The translations under genes and the position numbers were made by a program. DNA of 64,000 nt, taken from the NCBI RefSeq assembly GCF_004354045.1, contig NZ_SMRT01000007.1, positions 186,001 to 250,000 on the forward strand. The letters are read 5' to 3'. How positions within the stretch are numbered: position 1 is the first letter of the stretch; each line of letters starts with the position of its first letter. The DNA comes from Paenibacillus piri (GTDB taxonomy: Bacteria; Bacillota; Bacilli; Paenibacillales; NBRC-103111). The notes below the pieces were generated by a model. It made no database searches. It was not told where the DNA came from and worked only from the letters and a program-made list of their open reading frames with translations. Shown here piece after piece: positions 28,138 to 37,223 of this stretch.

Positions 28138-28686
28138 ATGATGAGAATATTTGTCTACTGTATCCTGCTGCTGTTCATTTTGGTAGGATGTAACCAATCA
28201 CCAAAGAATGGAGCTTCCCCCGCTCCGGCCAACGATGCAAACCGGCAAGTGAAGGCCCAACAAACGGCGCCTCAAAAAAAGGAAATTGTCGATTCGCAGG
28301 CCGTCTCCGCACGTTTGGAGCAAATTGCCACCAGCGTTCCGTATGTCGAAAACGCCAAATGCGTCGTTTTTGGAAACACAGCGGTAGTCGGAATCAATGT
28401 GCCGCCGGAGATGGACCGGGCCAAAGTGGGTACCATCAAGCTCTCGGTTGCTGAAGCGTTGAAAAAAGATCCTTACGGTGTCGATGCTATCGTAACGGCG
28501 GATATGGATCTTGCTGCAAGAATCGGTAAAATCAGAGATAATATCCGCAACGGCAGACCCGTCAGAGGTTTTGCCGAGGAAATGGCGGAAATTATCGGAC
28601 GCATTATTCCGCAGCTTCCGCGGGATGTCGAACCGCCTCCATCCGAGCAAAGCAAAGAACCGCAAATGCAGAACCCTAATCTGTAA
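28138..28686 (+). CDS. YhcN/YlaJ-family sporulation lipoprotein
   Basis: Predicted lipoprotein of 182 residues. The signal segment ends in the lipobox LVGCN near residue 18, followed by a Gln/Lys-rich linker. The family core contains ATSVPYVENAKCVVFGNTAV, AEALKKDPYGVDAIVTADMD and IRNGRPVRGFAEEMAEI, as in YhcN/YlaJ proteins found in the spore inner membrane and implicated in spore properties or germination. AAAGGA lies seven bases before the first of two consecutive ATG codons. It is divergent from the PhoH-like gene, its neighbour in B. subtilis too. Confidence 0.86.
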   Translation: MMRIFVYCILLLFILVGCNQSPKNGASPAPANDANRQVKAQQTAPQKKEIVDSQAVSARLEQIATSVPYVENAKCVVFGNTAVVGINVPPEMDRAKVGTIKLSVAEALKKDPYGVDAIVTADMDLAARIGKIRDNIRNGRPVRGFAEEMAEIIGRIIPQLPRDVEPPPSEQSKEPQMQNPNL

Positions 28687-28715
28687 AGCGTGAAGTCGAT
28701 TCATTTAGAAAATGG

Positions 28716-28754
28716 AGAAAAAGCCTAGAATCCAAAACATTCTAGGCTTTTTTC
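28716..28754. terminator. Bidirectional terminator
   Basis: AAAAGCCTAGAAT and ATTCTAGGCTTTT pair perfectly around CAAAAC-type loop sequence. The stem overlaps the stop codon of the convergent oxidase-like gene. Confidence 0.92.
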
Positions 28755-29194
28755 ATCGCATCAAAAACTTGATTATCCAATTTCTCCGCTGCGCGCTTGT
28801 CATACGTTTTTTCATATTCGGGCGCAGTGGAAATACGCGCTCCGTAAAACATCGCATCCCGTACGACCGAGATGTCGATATCGAAACAAACCAATTTGAA
28901 CGGCACGCCTTCGAGCGCTTCCGTTACAATACTGCATTTTCCATAGATCGCATGGACCGACCCCGCCCCGATGAACGTTAAATTCACCTGCGGGTTTTGT
29001 TTGATGTTGCTGACAATTCGCGAACGCTGGTCCACGGCAAAGCGAACCGTTCCCGGATCTTTGGCAAACAGCCAGGAGATCGCATTCATGCTCGGTCCGC
29101 CGGATTCATAATCGATTGTGCTGAGAAGTGCAAACGATTCCTTTTGCATGGCTGCGAATAATGGTTCCGGCAGTAGTGTGATCGTTTCTGCCAT
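28742..29194 (-). CDS. Pyridoxamine 5'-phosphate oxidase-family protein
   Basis: Predicted flavin-binding split-barrel protein of 150 residues. Seen: ESFALLSTIDYESGGPSMNAI, SWLFAKDPGTVRFAVDQRSR and NIKQNPQVNLTFIGAG, the usual layout of the PNPOx-like fold. Substrate is unknown; such proteins are often general stress or F420/FMN-binding proteins. ATG at 29194 is chosen because GGAGGGG precedes it and the fold begins immediately after. Confidence 0.82.
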   Translation of the reverse strand: MAETITLLPEPLFAAMQKESFALLSTIDYESGGPSMNAISWLFAKDPGTVRFAVDQRSRIVSNIKQNPQVNLTFIGAGSVHAIYGKCSIVTEALEGVPFKLVCFDIDISVVRDAMFYGARISTAPEYEKTYDKRAAEKLDNQVFDAMKKA

Positions 29195-29371
29195 GGCTAC
29201 CCCTCCTGCGTCTTTATCTTTGTGTGTTGCTGTGTTGATGACTATATTATAGCACAGGTATGTATCGGCAACCACAGACACTTGTGGATGTCCATTCTGA
29301 ACACGGTTTCTACGCCAGCCACTCCCTTTCATGCTTTATATTTTATTTTATTGATATTCTCGTTAGTTATG

Positions 29372-29647
29372 TCATTCATTGTTGTACTTCGGATTCGAAT
29401 TAATATCTTCCAGCAGCTGCCCGGCGGATTCTTTATCGAACATCAGCCGTTTGCGCTTGCCGTCGACGACATAATGAATATGCACCATCGTTTCGTCCTC
29501 GGTTGCTTCAAACTCCGTTAATGTGTGGTCCTCCCGCAAAATCTCCTCAAAAAACCGCTGCGTCTCTTCCGCCGCCTGATCGTCCCGTCTGGCTTCCGCG
29601 ACTATTTTGATCTGCAGCCAATTAAACAGCGCATCCTCAAGCCTCAT
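29372..29647 (-). CDS. Small conserved-looking protein, function unknown
   Basis: Cytoplasmic protein of 91 residues with no recognised domain. It begins MRLEDALFNWLQIKIVAEAR, is rich in acidic residues, and has a two-strand pattern (MVHIHYVVDGKRKRLMFD) near residue 58. The ATG at 29647 follows GAGGGG and lies six bases after the stop of the upstream gene, so the two are almost certainly cotranscribed and translationally coupled. Confidence 0.72.
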   Translation of the reverse strand: MRLEDALFNWLQIKIVAEARRDDQAAEETQRFFEEILREDHTLTEFEATEDETMVHIHYVVDGKRKRLMFDKESAGQLLEDINSNPKYNNE

Positions 29648-29652
29648 CTTCG

Positions 29653-30096
29653 TTACTCCCCTCTCAGCAGAGCGATTGCGAATCCTTGCCGATGCCAATT
29701 TTGCATTGCGGCCACCCATTGCCCGACAACCGGATCGGGGTTGTTTTCAGCTAGCCGTACCGCTTCCCCAAGCCATCCCTCCAGCTCGGCCGCCGACGGC
29801 AGCCGGTCCCAATAAGCCTGCGCGCAATGCGACAGCTCCAACGCCCCTTCCCCAAACACGATCTGCCCGCCGCCAGCCAGCTCAAACGGCAGCTCGTCGA
29901 TGCCGCATGCCTCGGAGTCCTCGCTCAGCAGCAAATTCGCCTTAAAGCTCACGAGCAGCCGCGGATGAACAGATTTCATCAATGCCAAAAAACGGTCGGC
30001 AGCCGCACCAGGCGCCAGCTCCAACCGTTCGCACAGCAATGTCACGGATGGTTCCGTTTCATCGATCGATACAGGGGTCAGCCACAGTGTGCTCAT
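29653..30096 (-). CDS. Protein of unknown function in the ylaH operon
   Basis: Cytoplasmic protein of 147 residues, moderately acidic, no signal peptide or membrane segment. Visible segments are LWLTPVSIDETEPSVTLLCE at the N-terminus and AVRLAENNPDPVVGQWVAAM plus QNWHRQGFAIALLRGE at the C-terminus. No family is recognised. The ATG follows GAGGTG by eight bases. It sits 15 bp after the YlaH-like gene and just before the 91-residue gene. Confidence 0.7.
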   Translation of the reverse strand: MSTLWLTPVSIDETEPSVTLLCERLELAPGAAADRFLALMKSVHPRLLVSFKANLLLSEDSEACGIDELPFELAGGGQIVFGEGALELSHCAQAYWDRLPSAAELEGWLGEAVRLAENNPDPVVGQWVAAMQNWHRQGFAIALLRGE

Positions 30097-30111
30097 TCAG
30101 CTCACCTCATC

Positions 30112-30384
30112 TTATGACTTTCTGTTTTGCCGTTCCTGGAAAAAATAGCGGATTTTCACCATCAGCATAAGCGCGACCGCCACAGCCAGACTCGGAATAA
30201 TCGGCAGCGCTCCCAGTTGAAACATCAGCAGCATGAGCGCCCCGACACCCAGCAGCAAATAAATAACAGCTTCTTTCAGGATAGGCAGCCTGCGTGTTTT
30301 AAACACTTTATTATACACGTACGTAATCAGCACGAAAATGATTATGTAAGTAATGTAAGGATGGGCACGAAACCATTCGGTCAT
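30112..30384 (-). CDS. ylaH: YlaH-like membrane protein
   Basis: Membrane protein of 90 residues with three predicted helices (near 10-24, 36-52 and 56-75) and a basic C-terminus (RYFFQERQNRKS). The start MTEWFRAHPYITYIIIFVL and KVFKTRRLPILKEAVIYLLL fit the YlaH family, whose role is unknown. ATG at 30384 follows AAGGAGG. Position next to typA matches B. subtilis ylaG-ylaH. Confidence 0.82.
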   Translation of the reverse strand: MTEWFRAHPYITYIIIFVLITYVYNKVFKTRRLPILKEAVIYLLLGVGALMLLMFQLGALPIIPSLAVAVALMLMVKIRYFFQERQNRKS

Positions 30385-30430
30385 GGGCGAAAACCTCCTT
30401 TTATTGTAGCGCTGCTTGTTAAATATCCCC

Positions 30431-30485
30431 ACAAAGCGGGGCCTTGCTTCGAAGCTGATTCAGGTACTTTGCGGGGAGCCCCGAA
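30431..30485. repeat. Possible degenerate copy of the DnaA-box-bearing repeat
   Basis: The segment ACAAAG...CGAAGCTGATTC...GTACTTTGCGGGGAGCCCCG follows the same order of short blocks as the repeats at 37505 and 60459 but stops before the TTATCCACA nonamer. Similarity is weak. Confidence 0.4.
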
Positions 30486-30507
30486 ACTTATAAATACTAT
30501 AATGTTT

Positions 30508-30540
30508 AAAAAGAAAGCTCTGAATCCTCAGAGCTTTCCG
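30508..30540 (-). terminator. Terminator after typA
   Basis: GAAAGCTCTGA and TCAGAGCTTTC pair around a four-base loop; the minus strand continues TTTTTAAAC. It lies 11 bases beyond the typA stop. Confidence 0.88.
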
Positions 30541-30550
30541 GCAATCGTCT

Positions 30551-32398
30551 TTATGCGTTCGCTTCTGCCATTTTGCGGTGTTTTTCCGCACGCTCGCGTT
30601 CGCTTTTGTTCAGAATTTTTTTGCGCAAACGAATCGATTTCGGCGTAATTTCGCAGTATTCGTCGTCGTTCAAATATTCCAGAGCCTGCTCCAGCGAGTA
30701 CAGCCGCGGCGTTTTCATTTTCACCGTATCGTCTTTACCTGCCGAACGGATGTTGGTCAGCTGCTTTTCTTTGCAGATGTTGACAATAATATCGGTATCG
30801 CGCGTATGCTCGCCGACGATCATCCCTTCATATACCTCGGTTCCCGGCTCCAGGAACAAGATGCCGCGATCTTCGACGGAAAGCATGCCGTACAACGTCG
30901 AAGTGCCGGTCTCGCTGGATACAAGTACGCCTTCATGACGTCCGCCCACACCGGAACCAAGATAAGGACCGTAGCTGTCAAACGCATGGTTCATGATGCC
31001 GTAGCCGCGGGTCAAGGTTAGAAAATAGGTGCGGTAACCGATCAGGCCGCGGGCCGGAATCAGAAATTCCAGGCGCACGTTGCCTGTGCCATTGTTGATC
31101 ATATTCACCATTTCGGCTTTGCGCGTTCCGAGGCTCTCCATCACCGCTCCCATGCTTTCCTCGGGAATGTCGATGATAAGCCGTTCCAATGGCTCGCTCT
31201 TTTGTCCGTCGATCAACTTGATAATAACTTCCGGCTTCGACGCCTGCAGTTCAAAGCCTTCGCGGCGCATATTTTCGATCAATATGCCAAGGTGCAGCTC
31301 TCCGCGGCCGGATACGATAAACGCATCCGGGCTGTCGGTTTCGTCGACCCGCAGGCTGACGTCGGTTTCCAGCTCCTTGAACAGGCGCTCGCGCAGCTTG
31401 CGCGATGTGACCCATTTGCCTTCGCGTCCGGCAAACGGACTGTTGTTCACCAGGAACGTCATCTGCAGCGTCGGCTCGTCGATTTTGAGCACAGGCAGCG
31501 CTTCAGGGTTCGCAGGGTCGGCCAACGTTTCGCCGATGTTGATATCCTTGATCCCCGAAATAGCTACGATATCGCCGGCTCCGGCTTCTTCGACTTCAAT
31601 CCGCTTCAATCCTTGGAAGCCGAACAGCTTCTCGATTCTCGCCTGCTTCGTTACCCCTTCGCGGTTAATGACAGCGATCGGCTGACCCTGTTTCACGACG
31701 CCGCGGTTAACGCGTCCGATCGCGATGCGGCCCAAATATTCATTATAATCCATCAGCGTAACCAAAAATTGCAGCGGCTGTTCGATGCTTTCCGACGGCG
31801 AAGGAATATGCTCCACAACCGTATCGTAAATGGCCTGCATATTGGCATCCTGCTTTGCCGGATCGGCATCCATGCTTGAAGTCCCCATTAAAGCGGACGC
31901 ATAGACGACAGGGAAATCCAGCTGCTCGTCGTTGGCGCCCAGTTCGATAAACAAATCCAGCACTTCATCGACGACTTCGGCAGGACGCGCGTTCGGGCGG
32001 TCGATTTTGTTGACGACGACGATTGGCGTTAAATTTTGTTCCAGTGCTTTGCGCAGCACGAACTTGGTTTGCGGCATCGTACCTTCAAAAGCGTCCACGA
32101 CCAGCAGAACGCCGTCAACCATCTTCATGATCCGCTCCACTTCGCCGCCGAAGTCGGCGTGGCCCGGCGTATCCACGATATTAATCAAATAATCCTTATA
32201 CTTGATGGCCGTATTTTTGGCCAAAATCGTAATGCCGCGTTCCCGTTCCAAATCGTTGGAGTCCATGGCCCGCTCTTGAACCGCTTCATGCTCGCGGAAC
32301 GTGCCCGATTGCTGCAGCAATTTGTCCACCAAAGTCGTTTTTCCGTGATCGACGTGAGCTATAATGGCAATGTTGCGAATTTTATCTCTTGCATGCAT
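30551..32398 (-). CDS. typA: Translational GTPase TypA/BipA
   Basis: Ribosome-binding GTPase involved in 50S assembly and stress adaptation. The 615-residue protein has G1 [15 protein letters not shown] near residue 14, the switch region [12 protein letters not shown]3 [14 protein letters not shown] and G4 [12 protein letters not shown] near 128. Beta-barrel and EF-G-like domains III and V follow, then the BipA-specific C-terminal domain. Length is normal. AAGG lies seven bases before ATG 32398, with a stronger AGGAGAGG a little further upstream. Confidence 0.97.
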   Translation of the reverse strand: MHARDKIRNIAIIAHVDHGKTTLVDKLLQQSGTFREHEAVQERAMDSNDLERERGITILAKNTAIKYKDYLINIVDTPGHADFGGEVERIMKMVDGVLLVVDAFEGTMPQTKFVLRKALEQNLTPIVVVNKIDRPNARPAEVVDEVLDLFIELGANDEQLDFPVVYASALMGTSSMDADPAKQDANMQAIYDTVVEHIPSPSESIEQPLQFLVTLMDYNEYLGRIAIGRVNRGVVKQGQPIAVINREGVTKQARIEKLFGFQGLKRIEVEEAGAGDIVAISGIKDINIGETLADPANPEALPVLKIDEPTLQMTFLVNNSPFAGREGKWVTSRKLRERLFKELETDVSLRVDETDSPDAFIVSGRGELHLGILIENMRREGFELQASKPEVIIKLIDGQKSEPLERLIIDIPEESMGAVMESLGTRKAEMVNMINNGTGNVRLEFLIPARGLIGYRTYFLTLTRGYGIMNHAFDSYGPYLGSGVGGRHEGVLVSSETGTSTLYGMLSVEDRGILFLEPGTEVYEGMIVGEHTRDTDIIVNICKEKQLTNIRSAGKDDTVKMKTPRLYSLEQALEYLNDDEYCEITPKSIRLRKKILNKSERERAEKHRKMAEANA

Positions 32399-32467
32399 AT
32401 GGTTTCCTTACCTCTCCTTATTAGACTCTCCGGCTGCCCTGAGCAGGCAGGGTCGGGGTCCGTTCAT

Positions 32468-32501
32468 AAAACAAGCGTCGGACATAAGCGCCGACGCTTG
32501 A
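32468..32501 (-). terminator. Probable terminator after terC
   Basis: CAAGCGTCGG and CCGACGCTTG form a perfect 10-bp stem; the minus strand continues TTTTATG. It lies about 110 bp beyond the terC stop and just upstream of typA. Confidence 0.65.
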
Positions 32502-32608
32502 CATTTATAAATAGTATACGCGAATTTGTTGCAAAACGCAAGGAGAACCGACAAAGAACTGACAAAGTGGGAAGCGCGGATTATGTCTCCGTTCCGCTGT
32601 CGGCCTGC

Positions 32609-33277
32609 CTAAGAATGCTTCGGCTTCGGTCCGCCTGCCAATTTTTTCAACAATCCGGCCCCGATCACGACTACTGTACAAACGATCGGAACGACCCAAT
32701 GCGGAACGCTTTGCAATACGATATGGGATACCGTCTCGTCCTTCACGAACATTTCGCCGGCCGTATAGCCCAATATACCGGCTCCGATATAGACAAGTAC
32801 CGGAAAGCGGGTCAGCAAATTCATGACGAGCGTACTGCCCCATATAATAATCGGAACGCTTAAGCCAATCCCCAATATGATAACAGTCAAATCGTTTTCC
32901 GCTTTGGCCGCGATAGCCAGCACGTTGTCGAGACTCATGACAAAATCGGCGATAATGATCGTCCAGACCGCTTTGCCCAGCGTGGACGCTTCCTTGACAT
33001 TGGAATGACCGTCGTCGTCGATGAGCAGTTTTACCGCGATCCAGATAAGAAGCAGCGAGCCTGCCGCCTGGATGTACGGGACGCTCAGCACATAAACCGC
33101 TATAATCGTCAGGATGAGCCGCAAGCCGATCGCACCGACGGCCCCCCACCAAATCGCTTTTTTCCGTTGATGGAGCGGCAGGTTTTTGCTGGCGAGCGCA
33201 ATGACAACCGCATTATCGCCGCTGAGTACGATATTAATCAGCATAATTTGCAAAAATAACAGGAACCATTCCCACAT
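32609..33277 (-). CDS. TerC-family membrane protein (YjbE type)
   Basis: Integral membrane protein of 222 residues with about seven helices. The TerC signature acidic residues in membrane segments are seen in INIVLSGDNAVVIALA near residue 16 and IIADFVMSLDNVLAIAA near 109. Family members YceF, YkoY and YjbE have been linked to manganese export and metalation of secreted enzymes; which subtype this is cannot be fixed here. ATG 33277 follows GGAGGG. The 85 bp upstream is too short to hold a manganese yybP-ykoY riboswitch. Confidence 0.88.
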   Translation of the reverse strand: MWEWFLLFLQIMLINIVLSGDNAVVIALASKNLPLHQRKKAIWWGAVGAIGLRLILTIIAVYVLSVPYIQAAGSLLLIWIAVKLLIDDDGHSNVKEASTLGKAVWTIIIADFVMSLDNVLAIAAKAENDLTVIILGIGLSVPIIIWGSTLVMNLLTRFPVLVYIGAGILGYTAGEMFVKDETVSHIVLQSVPHWVVPIVCTVVVIGAGLLKKLAGGPKPKHS

Positions 33278-33362
33278 GTAAATACCCTCCACTTATGCTC
33301 GACTCACCACGCCATACTCTCTTATACAAGCTTATGACGAATAAGTTTTTAATATATTTGTT

Positions 33363-34586
33363 TTAGAAAAATGATGCATGCGAGTGCCGCTGCCCGCCCT
33401 CCTGGATCCAGATCGTTTCCGTCTGCTTAACCGCCTCATCCAGCTCCGCCTCGAGCCATTCCATCTTGCTTTCAATGCTTTCCACGACGCGGAGATTCGG
33501 ATTCGTGCTCGGCGACGGCGGCAAAAACAGCGTACAGCAGTCCTCATGCGGCTGAATCGAAATATCGAACGTATCGATCATCTCGGCAATCCGGATAATT
33601 TGCTGCTTCTCCATGCAAATCAGCGGTTGAATAACCGGAATTCCGACTGCTCGTCCGATCGCATTCATGCTTGCAAGCGTCTGGCTTGCGACTTGACCCA
33701 GGCTTTCCCCCGTAACTATGGCGGAAGCTCCGCTGCCGTCGGCCAGCTTTTCCGTAATCCGGAACATCGCCCGCCGCAAAATCGTAATGAGTAAATTTTG
33801 CTTGTACGCCTGATGCACTTTCGTTTGCACGGACGTAAACGGAACCATGTGGAGTTTGATATCCCCCGCATAAGCAGACAGCTTGCCGACCAGTTCCTTC
33901 ACCTTTTGCTGCGATCTCTCGCTGGTGTACGGATAGCTGTGAAAATGTACGGCCTCCAGCTTCAAGCCTTGGCGGAGCGCCAAAAAACCGGCAACCGGGC
34001 TATCGATGCCTCCCGACAGCATCAGCATCGCTTTGCCGTTCGTCCCAAGCGGGAAGCCGCCGGTTCCTTCGACTACTTGAGAAAAGATCAGCGCCCGCTC
34101 GTCGCGCAGCTCGATCTTCAACTCGATATCCGGGTTGTTGACATCGACCTTCAAGCCGGGAACCGCCCGTAAAATAGAGCCGCCGACAAGCTTGTTCATC
34201 TGCTGCGAATCATAGGGGAAGCTTTTATTGACCCTTCGCACCGTTACTTTAAACTTGATTTCCGTCTCTTTTGTCCGATAATCCGTAACCGCAGCCTGCA
34301 TCGCCTCCTGCGCTGCCAGCCGTACGGCTTCAAGCTCCAGCGGAGCGGTAAGCACGGGACTGAACGAACCGAGTCCGAGCACCTTTTTCAGCTTTTCCGC
34401 GATGTGCGGAAACGATTCGCCGTTCAGCTCGATATAAACTCTGCCGAACTCGCGGATAAAGTTCAGCTTCGGAAACGGACGCAGCACTCTGCGCACCTGT
34501 TCGTTTATCGCCTTTTCAAAGCGATGCCTGTTTTTTCCTTTTAGCGTAAGTTCTCCTAACCGTAGCACGATTAAATCGGGTATCAT
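33363..34586 (-). CDS. thiI: tRNA 4-thiouridine(8) synthase ThiI
   Basis: Sulfurtransferase that makes 4-thiouridine at position 8 of tRNAs, also tied to thiamine synthesis in some bacteria. The 407-residue product has a ferredoxin-like and THUMP N-terminal region and the PP-loop MLMLSGGIDSPVAGFLALRQG near residue 187. The segment EDCCTLFLPPSP near the end fits the short ThiI form without a C-terminal rhodanese domain. ATG 34586 (CGGAGG upstream) lies just after the stop codon of the cysteine desulfurase gene, its expected sulfur donor. Confidence 0.94.
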   Translation of the reverse strand: MIPDLIVLRLGELTLKGKNRHRFEKAINEQVRRVLRPFPKLNFIREFGRVYIELNGESFPHIAEKLKKVLGLGSFSPVLTAPLELEAVRLAAQEAMQAAVTDYRTKETEIKFKVTVRRVNKSFPYDSQQMNKLVGGSILRAVPGLKVDVNNPDIELKIELRDERALIFSQVVEGTGGFPLGTNGKAMLMLSGGIDSPVAGFLALRQGLKLEAVHFHSYPYTSERSQQKVKELVGKLSAYAGDIKLHMVPFTSVQTKVHQAYKQNLLITILRRAMFRITEKLADGSGASAIVTGESLGQVASQTLASMNAIGRAVGIPVIQPLICMEKQQIIRIAEMIDTFDISIQPHEDCCTLFLPPSPSTNPNLRVVESIESKMEWLEAELDEAVKQTETIWIQEGGQRHSHASFF

Positions 34587-34588
34587 TC

Positions 34589-35758
34589 TTACCTCCGTCT
34601 TCGCTGCGGTGTTATCGCTGGCTTTAATTGCTCCACAGCCTGGCTCAGGATGCGGCAAAACGATTCCGCGTCCTCAAGCGATTGGTCGAGCGAGTAGCTG
34701 ATCCGGATGCCGCTCGTCGCTACCGCATCGTCGCAGCCCATCGCTTTCAGCACTCTGCTCGGCTGAGCGGCGGCCGAGGAGCAGGCGGAGCGTGTGGATA
34801 CATAAACGCCCTGTTGTTCTAAAGCATGAACCAGCACTTCCGACTTCATACCCGGGAATGAAAAATGGATGATATGCGGTGCCATGATGGAAGCGTCGTC
34901 GGCCCCGTTTAATACGAGTTCCGGAATTTGCCGTATCCCCTCGACGATGCGCTCCCTGATCGCGGCGGTATGCCGGACAAAATCCGGCTGCCGCTCGGCG
35001 GCCATCCGCACGGCCTTGGCCATTCCGACTATGCCCGCGACGTTTTCCGTTCCTGGCCGTCTTCCGCCTTCCTGACCTCCGCCCCATACAAGCGGCTCCA
35101 GCTCCAAGCCGTGCCTGCAATAGAGCAACCCGTTCCCTTTGGGCCCGCGCAGCTTGTGCGCGGAGCAGGACATCAGATCGATTCCACAGCGAGCCGGCGA
35201 AATCGGCAGCTTGCAAAAAGCCTGCACCGCATCGACATGAAACAGAGCCCTGGAATTGCGGCTTTTCAGCAGCTCGCCGATTTGTGCGATTGGCTGGAGG
35301 GTGCCTACCTCGTTATTAACCGCCATAACGCTGACCAGAATCGTCTCCTCGGACAGCGCCTCCTCCAGAGCGGTCAAATCGGTCACGCCGGCCGCATTGA
35401 CAGGCAGGACGGTAATCCGCATGCCTTGCTCCTCCAGCATATGGATCGTCTCGAATACCGAAGCATGCTCGACCGCCGTCGTAATGATATGGTTGCCCCG
35501 TCTCCGAAACTTTCGAACGGCGCCTTGAATTGCCAAATTATTGCTTTCCGTGCCGCCCGACGTAAAAATAATTTCATCCGGTCGGCCATCCAGACTGTCT
35601 GCAATAACGGTTCTTGCTTGCTTGACAAGCTGCTCGGCTTCGACCCCAATCCGATGCAGCGAGGACGGATTGCCGAAATGCGTCTTCAGAACCTCGGCCA
35701 TCGTATCTACGACCTCACCGTAGGGCGGAGTCGTTGCGGCATAATCCAAATATAGCAT
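34589..35758 (-). CDS. nifZ: Cysteine desulfurase dedicated to ThiI (NifZ type)
   Basis: PLP-dependent enzyme that removes sulfur from cysteine and passes it on as persulfide. The 389-residue protein starts MLYLDYAATTPPYGEVVDTM and has TSGGTESNNLAIQGAVR near residue 72. The PLP lysine lies in SCSAHKLRGPKGNGLLYCR near 205, and the active-site cysteine region reads STRSACSSAAAQPSRVL near 325. Adjacency to thiI mirrors B. subtilis nifZ-thiI and suggests tRNA thiolation rather than general Fe-S assembly. ATG 35758 follows AGGAGAG. Confidence 0.93.
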   Translation of the reverse strand: MLYLDYAATTPPYGEVVDTMAEVLKTHFGNPSSLHRIGVEAEQLVKQARTVIADSLDGRPDEIIFTSGGTESNNLAIQGAVRKFRRRGNHIITTAVEHASVFETIHMLEEQGMRITVLPVNAAGVTDLTALEEALSEETILVSVMAVNNEVGTLQPIAQIGELLKSRNSRALFHVDAVQAFCKLPISPARCGIDLMSCSAHKLRGPKGNGLLYCRHGLELEPLVWGGGQEGGRRPGTENVAGIVGMAKAVRMAAERQPDFVRHTAAIRERIVEGIRQIPELVLNGADDASIMAPHIIHFSFPGMKSEVLVHALEQQGVYVSTRSACSSAAAQPSRVLKAMGCDDAVATSGIRISYSLDQSLEDAESFCRILSQAVEQLKPAITPQRRRR

Positions 35759-35770
35759 CGCTCTCTCCTC

Positions 35771-35827
35771 ACAAAAAACAAGACCCGGCAAAAAGCGCGT
35801 TAATGAGCGGGCTTGTTGCAGGTCTTG
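35771..35827 (-). terminator. Terminator after the lytic transglycosylase gene
   Basis: On the minus strand CAAGACCTGCAA pairs with TTGCCGGGTCTTG (one bulge) around a 22-base loop, followed by TTTTTTG. It lies between the transglycosylase stop and nifZ. Confidence 0.78.
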
Positions 35828-35839
35828 TCTATATTAGAT

Positions 35840-36544
35840 CTAAGCTTCGTATTGACGCTGAAGCCTCATCACTTTGCTTACGTAATTCCGGGTTTCCGTC
35901 GGAAGCAAGTGCAGCTTCTCCTGCAATTCTTGATCGTTCGTGATGCCCAACCGGGTTATCCTGCCTGATCCGGCGTTATATGCGGCCAGAGCTACCCCTT
36001 CATTGCCGTTAAATTGCTTCAGCAGCCGGGACAAATATCGGGTGCCGCCGTGAATGTTTTGCACCGGATCGAACGGATTGGTCACGCCGACCTCCTGCCC
36101 GGTATCGTCCATCAGCTGCATCAATCCCTTCGCTCCCGCTCTCGATACGGCGTAAGGATTAAAGGCGGATTCCGCGTCGATTACCGCTTTCACCAGACTT
36201 GGCTGCACGCCGTTGCGGCGACTGGCATCCTTGATAAGCGGATCCAGCTCGGCTGCCTTCGCCGGTCCGCGCAAATTGCTTTCGCGATACGGGAACACTC
36301 CGAAGAAAGGAGAAGTCATGGCTGTCGGCTGCTGCTCCGGTTTCAGCGCTGCAGATGCGGCTTTGACCGAACCATTCGCAGCGGCTTGTCCTCCGGAAGC
36401 TTGCTCCAATAAGCTGTTCAACAGTTGGGAAAATTCCGAGCCGGAAGATTCGCTGCCTGCCGCAGAGCCGCCAGTAATAAAATCCATTTTATTCAGCATT
36501 TGCAGCTGGAGCAATTCCTTCAACGTTCTTGGATCAATGTTCAT
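35840..36544 (-). CDS. Lytic transglycosylase (SLT domain)
   Basis: Murein-cleaving enzyme of 234 residues. The C-terminal domain shows the family 1 SLT motifs: VKAVIDAESAFNPYAVSRAG, where the E in DAESAF is the catalytic acid, then GLMQLMDDTG, NPFDPVQNIHGGTRYLS and ALAAYNAGSGRI. The N-terminal 90 residues are low-complexity and show no obvious signal peptide, as in the phage-like or YjbJ-type enzymes of Bacilli. ATG 36544 is used, with GGGGAG 11 bases upstream. Confidence 0.88.
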   Translation of the reverse strand: MNIDPRTLKELLQLQMLNKMDFITGGSAAGSESSGSEFSQLLNSLLEQASGGQAAANGSVKAASAALKPEQQPTAMTSPFFGVFPYRESNLRGPAKAAELDPLIKDASRRNGVQPSLVKAVIDAESAFNPYAVSRAGAKGLMQLMDDTGQEVGVTNPFDPVQNIHGGTRYLSRLLKQFNGNEGVALAAYNAGSGRITRLGITNDQELQEKLHLLPTETRNYVSKVMRLQRQYEA

Positions 36545-36727
36545 ATGTACATATACTCCCCGTCCAACAGTATCTTCACTATTGTACACTGTTTCGGACG
36601 CGCCATCCAGTTTTTTTTAATATCGGACGATTTTACCGGTCAGCTCCGCTTGTATTTCCGGACTGCCTGATTGTCGATGAATAACGGACAAAAAATCACC
36701 GTAACAATCAGTCTGCAGTACTCTAAC

Positions 36728-36766
36728 AAAACCAAGCCCATATCGGGCTTGATGGCTTGGTTTTTG
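36728..36766 (-). terminator. Terminator after the DUF4190 gene
   Basis: On the minus strand AACCAAGCC and GGCTTGGTT pair around a loop that contains a second short hairpin, followed by TTTTG. It lies 20 bp beyond the stop. The rest of the 36545-36785 gap shows no gene. Confidence 0.78.
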
Positions 36767-36785
36767 ATTCGGACACCGGAAACTA

Positions 36786-37196
36786 TTACGCGTATAACGG
36801 GACAAGAAGAAAATAGCCTGCCAAAGAGATAATGCCGAGAATAACGGAACTGACGCCCAACGCACGGTTTCCTTGGAGATAACTGATCACGCCAAGCAGC
36901 GCGGCGGACACGCCGAACAGAACAGGCAAAGCGAAGAGGGATAAAATTCCGATAATCAGTCCCGCATATCCTACCCATTTGCTGCCTGTTTCCAAAGGCT
37001 CTTCCTGAGCTTCCGATAGCTGTACGGATCGTTTATATTCCATCGGGGCCTGAACAGGCGCTCCATAAGGCGAAAGCTCGGCTGCATATTCTTCGCGGTT
37101 TTCCTGGCCGGTCTCCTTGCGCAGCTGGTCCATGGACAATTGATTCGAATGATGCGGATGCTGCTCCCCTGTGTGCCGGTCTTTGTGCTCATTCAC
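36786..37196 (-). CDS. DUF4190-type membrane protein
   Basis: Protein of 136 residues with a hydrophilic, charged N-terminal half (MNEHKDRHTGEQHPHHSNQL) and two membrane helices in the C-terminal half. Glycine-rich turns VGYAGLIIGILSLFALPVL and LGVISYLQGNRALGVSSVIL resemble DUF4190. Function unknown. The start is GTG at 37196, eight bases after GGAGG. Confidence 0.75.
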   Translation of the reverse strand: MNEHKDRHTGEQHPHHSNQLSMDQLRKETGQENREEYAAELSPYGAPVQAPMEYKRSVQLSEAQEEPLETGSKWVGYAGLIIGILSLFALPVLFGVSAALLGVISYLQGNRALGVSSVILGIISLAGYFLLVPLYA

Positions 37197-37223
37197 GGGT
37201 TTAGCCTCCCAATAATCGGATTC

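Noticed and set aside
33278..33362. Manganese (yybP-ykoY) riboswitch upstream of terC
   Set aside because: Only 85 bp separate terC from thiI, and no conserved loop sequences of that riboswitch are visible.
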